A stretch of DNA of 59,687 nt from Marinobacter algicola DG893 (GTDB lineage: Bacteria; Pseudomonadota; Gammaproteobacteria; Pseudomonadales; Oleiphilaceae), in the NCBI RefSeq assembly GCF_000170835.1, contig NZ_ABCP01000022.1:1-59687 (forward strand), given 5' to 3'. The notes beneath the pieces were generated by a model, which was given only the letters and a program-made list of their open reading frames with translations, did no database searches and was not told where the DNA came from. A program made the translations under genes and the position numbers. How positions within the stretch are numbered: the stretch's first letter is position 1; each line of letters opens with the position of its first letter. Of the stretch, positions 44,743 to 52,850 are shown one piece after another.

Positions 44743-46035
44743 TTACAGCACCTCCTTTCGCTGCATGAACTCCCGCAGCACCCGGAACAACGTTACCCCA
44801 TCCCTGGTTCCTGCCATTTCCCGGATTGAGTGCATGCCAAACTGCGGCACACCGATATCCAGCGTCGTCACCCCGAGGTTGCCGGCGGTAAGCGGACCAA
44901 TTGTGCTTCCACATCCCATGTCACTGCGCACCACAAAGGTTTGGTATGGCAGGTCCAGTTCATCGCTGATGTGGCGATAAAGTGCAGCGGAGCGACTGTT
45001 GGTCGCATAGCGCTGATTGTGGTTGACCTTGATAACCGGGCCCCGATTGAGAATCGGCCCGTGGTTCTCGTCATGCCTGTCCATATAGTTGGGGTGAATT
45101 CCGTGCGCGTTGTCCGCCGAAATCATCATCGAGCGGGCAATCGCACGAGCCCGACCCTTGCCGCACCAGCGGTCCAGAACCGCGGACAGGAACGGCCCCT
45201 GCGCGCCTTCCGCCGACATGCTGCCCACTTCCTCATGGTCATTACAGACCAGTAGCGCTGGCTCATCGCCCGAAGACTCAACAAGTGCCTGCAATCCGAT
45301 GTAGCAACTCAGCAGGTTGTCCAGTCTGGCCGAGGCAATAAAATCATCGCGCAGACCCACGATCGATGCTGGCTGGGCATCGTAAAAACCCAGCTCGTAG
45401 CCAAGAACCTTGCGAACCCCGATACCCGGTTGCTCAATGGTCAATTGTTCCGTGAGAAGATCGACAAACCGCGTGGCATCGTCTTCCGGCACCTGCATCA
45501 GTACCGGCGGCAGATCCGTTTGGGGATTCACGGTGCGGTTGCTGTTGGCTTCCCGGTCCAGGTGAATAGCCAAGCTGGGTATATACGCCACGGCCTTGCG
45601 AAAATCGACCAGCGTATCCTTTACCGATCCGGACTCATCCACATACGTCACTCGGCCCGCCAGGGACAGATCACGGTCAAACCAGGGATTCAGTAGCACG
45701 CCGCCGTAGACTTCCACACCCAACTGGAAAAACCCCTTGCGACGCAATTCCGGGTTTGGCTTCACCTTCAGGCAGGGGCTGTCTGTGTGAGCACCCACCA
45801 TACGAATACCTGCCTCGGCGACATCGCGACGACCGGTGCGGAACGCCACGATGGAGGAACCGTTACGGATGGCGTAGTACCCCTGATCCGCCTCCAGTGC
45901 CCAGTCCTCTTTTTCATCCAGAGCCTTGAAACCCGCCTGATCAAGACGATGTTTCATACTGGCCACGGCGTGCCAGGGAGTCGGTGATGCGTTCAGAAAT
46001 TCGAGCAAATCGGTGTTGAATTCAGCGTGTTCCAT
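44743..46035 (-). CDS. apeB: M18-family aminopeptidase
   Basis: 430-residue M18 metallopeptidase (aspartyl aminopeptidase family), forming large dodecameric shells in relatives. From ATG 46035 (MEHAEFNTDLLEFLNASPTP). Zinc ligands are seen in MVGAHTDSPCLKVKP (H-x-D), NDHEEVGSMSAEGAQG (the catalytic Glu pair) and near the end in GCGSTIGPLTAG. The longer frame to 46224 is poor in homology and overlaps the divergent gene at 46146. AGGGAC lies upstream of the ATG. Cytosolic. The stop codon abuts the tRNA-Asn gene. Confidence 0.92.
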   Translation of the reverse strand: MEHAEFNTDLLEFLNASPTPWHAVASMKHRLDQAGFKALDEKEDWALEADQGYYAIRNGSSIVAFRTGRRDVAEAGIRMVGAHTDSPCLKVKPNPELRRKGFFQLGVEVYGGVLLNPWFDRDLSLAGRVTYVDESGSVKDTLVDFRKAVAYIPSLAIHLDREANSNRTVNPQTDLPPVLMQVPEDDATRFVDLLTEQLTIEQPGIGVRKVLGYELGFYDAQPASIVGLRDDFIASARLDNLLSCYIGLQALVESSGDEPALLVCNDHEEVGSMSAEGAQGPFLSAVLDRWCGKGRARAIARSMMISADNAHGIHPNYMDRHDENHGPILNRGPVIKVNHNQRYATNSRSAALYRHISDELDLPYQTFVVRSDMGCGSTIGPLTAGNLGVTTLDIGVPQFGMHSIREMAGTRDGVTLFRVLREFMQRKEVL

Positions 46036-46145
46036 GATGTCCCTGATAAACTGATAATGGCGGCGCAAGTATGGCATGATGGCGCCCGACGTCATATCCG
46101 TACAAAACGGCTGCCCGCGCAGCCCGGCTACCCGGAGAGTGTACC

Positions 46146-46625
46146 TTGCCCGCACCGCGTTTTCTCGATATCGAATACTGCCAGACCGACGACGTTCTGT
46201 TCCCCGTGGCCATGGCCTGGTCACTGGAAGACGGGCAGATGAAAACCGTCGTCATCGCTCCGGCCGACGAATGGGTACCGGAAGATGCCGACCTCGGCGA
46301 TATCGACCTGCTCTATCTGGAAGAACAGGGCGTGCCCCTGATCGAACTGGCCCAGGAACTCCATCAGGACCTGCCGGACCAGACCGTCTATGTTGACGGC
46401 ATGGACCCGGACGAAATCCTGGTGGACCTGATCTTCACGGCCGTCGGCATGGACGCGCCCTTCGAAATCGCCGGTATGGAAGAACTGGTCACGTCCCTGC
46501 CCCGGGAAGCGCTGGACGACCGGCGCAGGCAACTGCTGTCCGACGAAGGCCTGGAACCTCAACTGCCCGAAAACGGGGTCTATGCCTTGTTGTTGATTGC
46601 GCGCGAGGAAGGCTTCTTCGACTGA
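46146..46625 (+). CDS. Exonuclease-like (RNase H fold) protein of unknown function
   Basis: A 159-residue acidic protein. The start FLDIEYCQTDDVLFPVAMAW then ADEW resembles the first strand and following region of DEDD exonucleases (D-x-E with DIE at about residues 8-10); DPDEILVDLIFTAV and DRRRQLLSDEGLEPQLPENG may hold later acidic residues. Identification as a DEDD-type nuclease is tentative. The start is TTG 46146, with GGAGAG eight bases upstream; no ATG is near. Divergent from apeB by 110 bp. Confidence 0.6.
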   Translation: MPAPRFLDIEYCQTDDVLFPVAMAWSLEDGQMKTVVIAPADEWVPEDADLGDIDLLYLEEQGVPLIELAQELHQDLPDQTVYVDGMDPDEILVDLIFTAVGMDAPFEIAGMEELVTSLPREALDDRRRQLLSDEGLEPQLPENGVYALLLIAREEGFFD

Positions 46626-46738
46626 GCTCCATCCTACAACGTCGCTGGCAATGCGAACTGTGACTTGTGTCGACGTAACAAACAGTTACAGAAGGCAGAA
46701 TCTGTCGGAATCCGACAATGCCAGGAAGCCCGATAACA

Positions 46739-47365
46739 ATGAACACGCTGTTGCGACACCTCTTCACGGCCGCCACGCTTTCCGCAGCTTTGCTCACACC
46801 GGTCACGGCCAGCGCACAGGATAAAGCTCCCCGCGAAGGCCTGACCTATGTCGGCATTCTGGCAACCGGCCTCAACCACCGGTCTGTTGGCCAGAACACC
46901 CTCGAAACAGCCTGGTCAACCACGGGGTCCATGGTGCTTGGAACGCATATTTCCGAGTATTTTCACGTGGAAATCCGGGCTGGCGCCGGCACAACCACCG
47001 CCGAAATCGACAACGAGCTGGAATTGGACATCGAGTACTTCGCCAGTTGGTACATCGGCGGCCACTACGCGATCACCGACTACGCCAACGCCTATGCCCA
47101 GTTCGGTTTTTCCCACGTGCAAGGGGTTGCCACCCTCACTCCACTGGGCAAGGCCCGGGAAGCCGATCCTGACGATGACTCCCCCTACGCCTCGATCGCG
47201 GACGAATATCCGGACAGTTCCTTCAGCGTGAGCTGGCTGCTCGGCTTGGATTTCGAGGTTATCGAGAACGGATTCATTGTTCTGGAAGGCGGCCGGCTGT
47301 TTGAAGACACCGAAACCGGCGCGAACACCTTCCAGTTCTCAACCGGGTTTAAATACGAGTTCTGA
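46739..47365 (+). CDS. Outer-membrane beta-barrel protein
   Basis: A 208-residue secreted protein from ATG 46739. The signal peptide MNTLLRHLFTAATLSAALLT ends near TASAQD. The mature part alternates polar and aromatic/hydrophobic residues (GLTYVGILATGL, YFHVEIRAGAG, YFASWYIGGHYAI, YAQFGFSHVQG, SVSWLLGLDFEVIE) and ends in ...GFKYEF with the terminal Phe required for outer-membrane insertion. It is of OmpW/OmpA-barrel size. Its 3' end overlaps rlmL by 17 bp. Function unknown. Confidence 0.82.
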   Translation: MNTLLRHLFTAATLSAALLTPVTASAQDKAPREGLTYVGILATGLNHRSVGQNTLETAWSTTGSMVLGTHISEYFHVEIRAGAGTTTAEIDNELELDIEYFASWYIGGHYAITDYANAYAQFGFSHVQGVATLTPLGKAREADPDDDSPYASIADEYPDSSFSVSWLLGLDFEVIENGFIVLEGGRLFEDTETGANTFQFSTGFKYEF

Positions 47366-49532
47366 CCTGCCAGCACCGGTGAATTCGCGCATTGCGCTGG
47401 AAATCCCGATCCAGGGTGTCGCGGGTTATTTCTTCAATGGCAAATTCCTCTTCCAGGCTGCCATCCAGCTTGAAGCGCCGGAAGTTGGTCGAGAAGATCA
47501 GCAGGCCTTCCGAGGTCAGCCGCTGCATTGCCTGGCGTATCAACCTGCCATGATCTTTCTGGATATCCAGCACGCCGGCCATGCGGGCCGAGTTTGAGAA
47601 GGTCGGCGGGTCCATGAAGATCAGATCGAAACGCTGATCGCTAGTCGGTTTGCCCGCCAGCCACGCCAGGCAGTCCGCCTGCTCAACACGGTGATGGGAC
47701 GCATCCGCACCGTTAAGCGCAAGATTCTCCTGTGCCCAGTTCACGTAGGTTTTCGACATATCCAGGCTTAGTGAACGGGTCGCACCGCCGACCGCGGCAT
47801 GCACGGTTGCCGCCCCGGTATAACAGAACAGGTTCAGGAACCGCTTACCCGCAGCGTGCTGCTGAATCCAATGGCGCACTGGCCGATGGTCCAGGAACAG
47901 GCCGGTATCCAGGTAGTCCTTGAGGTTTACCTTCAGCACACAACCGTGTTCGTGAACGTTGAAAAACTCTCCGCTGGCCGCCTGCTTTTCGTACTGGCTG
48001 GTGCCTGTCTGCCGCTGGCGTTGCTTGCAGACCATGTCTTCCCGTTCGACACCGATGGCGTCAGGAATCACCGACAACGCCTCTGCCAGCCGCTCACGCG
48101 CGGAACGCTCGTCGACTGACTTGGGCGCGGCGTACTCCTGAACATGAACGCGCCCCTCGTAGATATCAATGGCGAGTGCAAACTCCGGCATATCGGCATC
48201 GTAAAGTCGGTAACAGCCGATGCCCTGTTTGCGGGCCCACTGGCCAACGGTCTTCATGTTCTTCTTCAGACGATTGCGCAGCATGGCCGCGCGCTCTTCG
48301 TTGGCGATGCGAGGCGTTACTTCACCCGGTACATCGGGCTCCCGTGGCGTCATGGCGCTGGTGTCGTCCACATTGAACAACAGCAGTTGCGCCGGCAATT
48401 TGCCGTTGTAGAGGCGGTACTGCTTGTAGCTGCGAAGGCCGATCGATTTGCCGTACTCGGGCGCACCGGTGAATACACCCAGCCGCCAGCCAGGTAACGC
48501 TTCCTTAACGGCTTCGCCGAGGCTGCGATAAAGAACACCCAGTTCCTTACGTTCGCTCAGGCGTTCGCCATAGGGAGGGTTGACCAGAACCAGGCCCGTC
48601 GCGGCCCAGGCTTCTTCGCGGCTGAACTGATCAACCGCCCGTTGCTTGACGACCACGATGCTCTCAAGGCCGGCACGTTGCAGGTTGTTCCCTGCGGTTT
48701 GTATCACGCTGCGATCCTGATCAAACCCCTGGAAGACAGGGACGCGTCCCTCAATGCCCTGTTTACCGACATAGGCGCGCTTCTCGGCTTCCTGGCGCAA
48801 TGAAAGCCACATTTCCGGCTGGTGACCCAGCCAACGCTCGAAACCGAAACGTTCACGCTTGCGACCAGGTGCCAGATCAAGCGCCATCATGGCGGCCTCA
48901 ATCACCAGCGTGCCGGAGCCACACATAGGGTCGATGAAATCACCGCCGGCTTTCGCCAGTTCCGGCCAACCGCATCTCATCAGCAGAGCCGCCGCCAGGT
49001 TTTCTTTCAGTGGTGCTGCCCCCTTTTCCGTGCGGTAACCACGCTTGTGGAGGCTGTCGCCGCTCAGGTCGATACCGACCGATAACTTGCCTCGATTCAG
49101 GCGCGCGGACACGGTTACATCCGGATTTTTCGCGTCCACGGAAGGCCGCTGACCACTGGCACTACGCAGACGGTCCACAACGCCATCCTTCACTCGCTGG
49201 GCACCATATTGCGTGTTGCGAATGGCTTCGTTCTGCCCCACAAAGTTGACGCGAAAGCTGCCATTCATCGGAATATGCTGCTGCCACTCCAGGTCCGTTA
49301 CACCACCCAGCATCTGGTCACCAGAAGTGGCATCCACGTCTGCCAGGTGAAGGATGACCCGGTTTGCGAGTCTCGACCACAGGCAGGCACGATAGCCACT
49401 TTCAAGGGTGCCGTTGGCCCAGACACCTGCCGGTGCGTTCCGGACCGGATCCATGCCGAAGGAACGCAGTTCGTCCTCCAGCAAATACTCCAGGCCCTTG
49501 GGGCAGGTTACGAAAAAGTTAAGGTCTGGCAC
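47349..49532 (-). CDS. rlmL: Bifunctional 23S rRNA methyltransferase RlmKL
   Basis: A 727-residue fusion enzyme that methylates G2445 (N2) and G2069 (N7) of 23S rRNA in Escherichia coli. The N-terminal THUMP domain (about 1-160) is followed by the RlmL methyltransferase (SAM site DPMCGSGTL 201-209, catalytic NPPYGERL 318-325). The RlmK half is at about 430-727 (NLFCYTGAATVHA 567-579, DPPTFSNS 641-648). The length matches the family. It is followed, on the opposite strand across a 322-bp gap, by rmf, a usual gammaproteobacterial neighbourhood. Confidence 0.95.
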   Translation of the reverse strand: MPDLNFFVTCPKGLEYLLEDELRSFGMDPVRNAPAGVWANGTLESGYRACLWSRLANRVILHLADVDATSGDQMLGGVTDLEWQQHIPMNGSFRVNFVGQNEAIRNTQYGAQRVKDGVVDRLRSASGQRPSVDAKNPDVTVSARLNRGKLSVGIDLSGDSLHKRGYRTEKGAAPLKENLAAALLMRCGWPELAKAGGDFIDPMCGSGTLVIEAAMMALDLAPGRKRERFGFERWLGHQPEMWLSLRQEAEKRAYVGKQGIEGRVPVFQGFDQDRSVIQTAGNNLQRAGLESIVVVKQRAVDQFSREEAWAATGLVLVNPPYGERLSERKELGVLYRSLGEAVKEALPGWRLGVFTGAPEYGKSIGLRSYKQYRLYNGKLPAQLLLFNVDDTSAMTPREPDVPGEVTPRIANEERAAMLRNRLKKNMKTVGQWARKQGIGCYRLYDADMPEFALAIDIYEGRVHVQEYAAPKSVDERSARERLAEALSVIPDAIGVEREDMVCKQRQRQTGTSQYEKQAASGEFFNVHEHGCVLKVNLKDYLDTGLFLDHRPVRHWIQQHAAGKRFLNLFCYTGAATVHAAVGGATRSLSLDMSKTYVNWAQENLALNGADASHHRVEQADCLAWLAGKPTSDQRFDLIFMDPPTFSNSARMAGVLDIQKDHGRLIRQAMQRLTSEGLLIFSTNFRRFKLDGSLEEEFAIEEITRDTLDRDFQRNARIHRCWQVRTRI

Positions 49533-49854
49533 GTTCGACTCCTGAGTCGTTTCTACGGTGGCTAAGGTCGTGGGATTAGCGCATTTTCCCAGATTTTCAC
49601 GGGTTTGTTATGTCACACAACTATAAGAGAAGCTTCATATAGATGAAATAAATAGTGTACAAGGCCGCTGGCTTAGTCTTACCTTGTAGGTGACGCGTCG
49701 TTCCAGGGAGCCAACAAAGGGCTCTCTGTTAACAGGATCCTGACTGCTCTGGCCATACCTGACAATAGTGGGTTACCCCGGAAGGGTTGCCCCAAGTCCC
49801 GGCCACGGCAGATGTGTACACGCTTGTTCTGTTAATCCATCAGTGAGGAACGGC
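49533..49854 (+). other. Long rlmL-rmf intergenic region, probably a structured rmf leader
   Basis: A 322-bp gap without a gene. It contains an AT-rich stretch (49610-49660, a likely promoter), then TACAAGG/CCTTGTA (49658-49664 and 49682-49688), an imperfect stem AGGGAGCC/GGGCTCTCT near 49708-49728, and the direct repeat GGGTTACCCC / GGGTTGCCCC (about 49771-49795). The rmf ribosome-binding site follows at 49846-49850. A structured RNA leader is known upstream of rmf in Pseudomonas; whether this is related cannot be told here. Confidence 0.4.
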
Positions 49855-50064
49855 ATGAAAAGACAGAAAAGAGATATGTACGCTCGTGCATTCAAACGGG
49901 GTTATCTGGCCGGCGTGTCCGGTAAAGCAAAAGACAGTTGCCCGTTGGAACAGCCGGAAGTTCGCCAGGAATGGCTCAACGGGTGGCGAGAAGGCCGCAC
50001 AGATCAATGGGAGGGCATGACCGGCGTATCCGGCATCCACAGACTGGCAAACGTAACGGCATGA
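49855..50064 (+). CDS. rmf: Ribosome modulation factor
   Basis: Small basic protein that dimerises 70S ribosomes into inactive 100S particles in stationary phase. 69 residues from ATG 49855; MKRQKRDMYARAFKRGYLAG and ECPLEQPEVRQEWLNGWREG-like (here DSCPLEQPEVRQEWLNGWRE) match RMF closely. It is about 14 residues longer than the 55-residue Escherichia coli protein, with an extra C-terminal tail (VSGIHRLANVTA). GAGGAA precedes the start. A long leader is upstream and a hairpin terminator downstream. Confidence 0.93.
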   Translation: MKRQKRDMYARAFKRGYLAGVSGKAKDSCPLEQPEVRQEWLNGWREGRTDQWEGMTGVSGIHRLANVTA

Positions 50065-50181
50065 CGCTGTTTGTCAGCACCCCGAATCTTTAATCTGATC
50101 TTTCAACAACACACAATTTGGCGCAGTACCCAGAGCAACCCAAACGGGTCCTCCCGACCCGTACCATGCGATGATACGCCA

Positions 50182-50226
50182 CGGGGTTTATTCCCCGCAC
50201 GGGCCCGCTAAGCGGGCCCACTTTAT
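50182..50226. terminator. Tandem hairpins, terminator between rmf and pyrD
   Basis: CGGGG/CCCCG (50182-50186 and 50193-50197) is followed by the stronger GGGCCCGC/GCGGGCCC (50201-50208 and 50212-50219, 3-nt loop) and then ACTTTATTT. The second hairpin is likely to end rmf transcription, and pyrD transcription from the other side. Confidence 0.75.
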
Positions 50227-50266
50227 TTCTGGCCCTACTTCCTGACACACCCCTCTCACCACTGCA

Positions 50267-51286
50267 TCATTCCATACGCCGGATCGCGTCGACCGACTCC
50301 CGGATCAGCGCCGGCCCACGGTAGATAAAACCCGTGTAAATCTGTACCAGCTTGGCCCCGGCACGAATTTTTTCAGCCGCGCTGTCACCGTCCGTTATGC
50401 CGCCTACCCCGATAATCGGTAGAGACTCTCCCAGTTCCGCATACAGAGCCTGAATCACCCGTGTGGAAGATTCCCTGACCGGCGCGCCGCTAAGCCCCCC
50501 TGCCTCATCCGCATATCGATGCCCGGCAACGGCTTCGCGACTAATGGTGGTATTGGTGGCTATGACGCCGTCCAACCCCGACTCTTTCAGGGCATTCGCC
50601 ACAAAACGCACCCCATCGTCATCCATATCCGGGGCGATCTTCACCGCCAATGGCACATACTGCCCATGTTCCTTCTCGCAACGCGCCTGCTCATCCTTGA
50701 TGGCGTGCATCAGGCTCTTGAGAGAGTCACCAAACTGAAGATCCCGCAGACCGGGTGTGTTGGGGGATGATACGTTCACCGTGATGTAGTCAGCGCGGGA
50801 ATACACCGCTGCGATGCCTTTGCGATAATCTGACTCGGATTCCTCGTTGGGTGTCGCCTTGTTCTTACCAACATTGATACCCAGTACGCCCGCGTAGCGA
50901 CGCTTGTCTACCTGATCCAGCAGGTGTTCAAGACCGTGATTATTAAAACCCATCCGGTTAATAATCGCACTGTGCTCAGGGAGCCGGAACATTCTCGGTT
51001 TCGGGTTGCCAGGCTGGGCCAGAGGCGTGACCGTGCCTACCTCGATAAACCCGAATCCCAACGCGCCCAAGGCATCCAGATGATCGGCATTCTTGTCGAG
51101 GCCCGCAGCCAGCCCAACGGGATTGGGAAACTCCAGGCCCATCACCTTGGTTGGCAGCGGCTCCGGCTTGCTGACAAGCGCCTGGAGCAGCCCGAGCTTT
51201 CCTGCCATATCGAGCCCCGACAACGTCAGGTTATGAGCAGTCTCCGGTGGCAACCGGAACAACAGTTCGCGCATAATGCCGTACAT
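50267..51286 (-). CDS. pyrD: Dihydroorotate dehydrogenase (quinone), class 2
   Basis: Fourth step of pyrimidine biosynthesis; oxidises dihydroorotate to orotate and passes electrons to ubiquinone at the inner membrane. 339 residues from ATG 51286 ([20 protein letters not shown]), close to the 336 of Escherichia coli. The N-terminal amphipathic helices are the class 2 membrane anchor. FMN-binding motifs [12 protein letters not shown] and [14 protein letters not shown] (catalytic Ser in NVSSPNTPG) and [13 protein letters not shown] are present. GGGAGA precedes ATG 51286. Confidence 0.95.
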   Translation of the reverse strand: MYGIMRELLFRLPPETAHNLTLSGLDMAGKLGLLQALVSKPEPLPTKVMGLEFPNPVGLAAGLDKNADHLDALGALGFGFIEVGTVTPLAQPGNPKPRMFRLPEHSAIINRMGFNNHGLEHLLDQVDKRRYAGVLGINVGKNKATPNEESESDYRKGIAAVYSRADYITVNVSSPNTPGLRDLQFGDSLKSLMHAIKDEQARCEKEHGQYVPLAVKIAPDMDDDGVRFVANALKESGLDGVIATNTTISREAVAGHRYADEAGGLSGAPVRESSTRVIQALYAELGESLPIIGVGGITDGDSAAEKIRAGAKLVQIYTGFIYRGPALIRESVDAIRRME

Positions 51287-51329
51287 ACAGAATCTCCCTG
51301 ATCGAGAACGATGCGGAGTATACCGGAAG

Positions 51330-51541
51330 TTTTCCACAGCATCGCCCTACACCTTAAATATGACGGCTAAATGTCTGTCCCGTTAAGCTCTTGTGACCTT
51401 TTCCACGGAATCTGTGGATAACCCTGTTGAAAATCGCGGGGCAACGCTGCCGAACCCTTGATATTCGCGCCAGCCTACAAATTGATCAATTTTTGACCAG
51501 TTTATTTATACTTATATATCAATTAGTTACCGAGTATTTTC
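51330..51541. promoter_or_regulatory. DnaA-box-like cluster and AT-rich stretch upstream of pyrD
   Basis: TTTTCCACA (51330-51338), TTTTCCACG (51399-51407) and TGTGGATAA (51413-51421, the reverse of TTATCCACA) lie within 92 bp; the first and third match TTWTNCACA exactly. They are followed by an AT-rich stretch (51478-51541) that includes the 14-bp palindrome 51479-51492 (AAATTGATCAATTT with GATC). No promoter for either flanking gene was fixed. Whether DnaA binds is unknown. Confidence 0.5.
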
Positions 51542-51658
51542 TGCCATGAAAGACCGTTCAGTCACACGATGTTACGCCATTCAACGATTTCGCCCATGTG
51601 CATAAAACATACAGTGACAGGTTCGTTATACTGACGACTAGACTCAGGGAGAATCTCG

Positions 51659-52825
51659 ATGACGGAGCAGCAGACCTTTTCCTACCAACAACACGAGGGG
51701 CTCCCTCAGGAGCGCAGGGCAGCATTGCGTGTAACCGTTATCGGAATGTTACTGGATGGTGTCCTGGGCCTCCTCAAGGTCATCGCTGGAACGCTGTTTC
51801 ATTCCCAGGCGCTGCTCGTCGATGGCATTCATTCATTTACCGATGTTGTATCGGACGTGGTGGTACTGGGCGTGATGCGGGTTTCCCGTCAGGCGCCAGA
51901 CGAGGACCACCCTTATGGCCACCAACGCATAGAAACCATGGGCACCATGGTGCTCGGCAGCATCCTTATTGCCGTTGGCGCGGCACTGGCCTGGGATAAC
52001 ACTCTGCGACTGCTTGATGGCAGCACGGTGAACATACCCGAATGGCCGGTGTTGGTAGCGGCCTTCATATCCGTTGCCAGCAAGGAATGGATCTATCGTT
52101 ACACGCGCCGGGTTGGCTTAGCGATTCGCTCTGACCTGATCATCGCCAATGCCTGGCACAGTCGCACTGATGCCCTCTCCTCCGTGGTGGTGCTCTTCTC
52201 GACCATCGGCGCCATGCTGGGCTATCTGTGGCTGGATGTTCTCGCGGCAGTGATAATCTCCGGGATCATCATTCACATCGGATGGCGCTTCACCCGGGAC
52301 AGCGTGAAAGAGCTCGTCGATACAGGACTGTCCCCGGAAGATACCGAAACACTGAAACACATCGCCAGTGAGACCGACGGTGTGCGCAACGTGCATGAGC
52401 TCCGCAGCCGGCGCATGGGGCACGACATCCTGTTGGATGTGCACCTTGTTGTGTCGCCTGAGATCAGCGTCTCCGAAGGGCATCAGATAGGAATGCAGGT
52501 GGTAAACGCCATGCGCAATGCCCTCGACAACATTCTCGACATCAATTTCCACATCGATGCCGAGAATGACGAAATCCACCCCCAGACCTCCGAACGGCTT
52601 CCTGACCGTGCGGAAATCCGTGAGGCCCTTCACCAACACATTGAAAACCTGCCGCCCAACAACCGGCTACGGCTGCATTACCTTCGCAACCGGGTCCATA
52701 TGGAACTGTTTATGGAAATTCCTCAATCCGAGGCGCTTCCGGATGCCCGTCAGATCAGCGAAGACCTGGGCCGCTACGCGTGGTTCGGTAGCATCAGGAT
52801 CTGGCACGCCCATACTGAGAACTGA
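51659..52825 (+). CDS. Cation diffusion facilitator family transporter
   Basis: A 388-residue metal(II)/H+ antiporter in the inner membrane. Six helices span about residues 25-220: the metal-site helix LLVDGIHSFTDVVSDVVVLG (H-S-x-T-D-V-x-S-D) and NAWHSRTDALSSVVVLFSTI (H-x-x-x-D) are the CDF signatures. A C-terminal cytoplasmic domain (about 240-380) is of the dimerisation type and His-rich in parts. Possible substrates are Zn2+, Fe2+, Co2+ or Cd2+. GGGAGA precedes ATG 51659. It is followed by a terminator shared with the convergent RimK gene. Confidence 0.92.
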   Translation: MTEQQTFSYQQHEGLPQERRAALRVTVIGMLLDGVLGLLKVIAGTLFHSQALLVDGIHSFTDVVSDVVVLGVMRVSRQAPDEDHPYGHQRIETMGTMVLGSILIAVGAALAWDNTLRLLDGSTVNIPEWPVLVAAFISVASKEWIYRYTRRVGLAIRSDLIIANAWHSRTDALSSVVVLFSTIGAMLGYLWLDVLAAVIISGIIIHIGWRFTRDSVKELVDTGLSPEDTETLKHIASETDGVRNVHELRSRRMGHDILLDVHLVVSPEISVSEGHQIGMQVVNAMRNALDNILDINFHIDAENDEIHPQTSERLPDRAEIREALHQHIENLPPNNRLRLHYLRNRVHMELFMEIPQSEALPDARQISEDLGRYAWFGSIRIWHAHTEN

Positions 52826-52826
52826 C

Positions 52827-52850
52827 ACGGCGCCTAGCGACGCCGTTTTT
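52827..52850. terminator. Terminator between cation efflux and RimK-family genes
   Basis: ACGGCG (52827-52832) pairs with CGCCGT (52841-52846) around an 8-nt loop and is followed by TTTT on the plus strand. The loop contains the RimK-gene stop codon (52834-52836). It ends the cation efflux gene. Confidence 0.75.

Noticed and set aside
46036..46224. N-terminal extension of the M18 aminopeptidase to 46224
   Set aside because: The extra residues are not family-like and overlap the divergent TTG-started gene; ATG 46035 gives the family N-terminus.
51479..51492. AAATTGATCAATTT as a transcription-factor operator
   Set aside because: A 14-bp palindrome in AT-rich DNA is not rare enough by itself; it is recorded only as part of the DnaA-like region.
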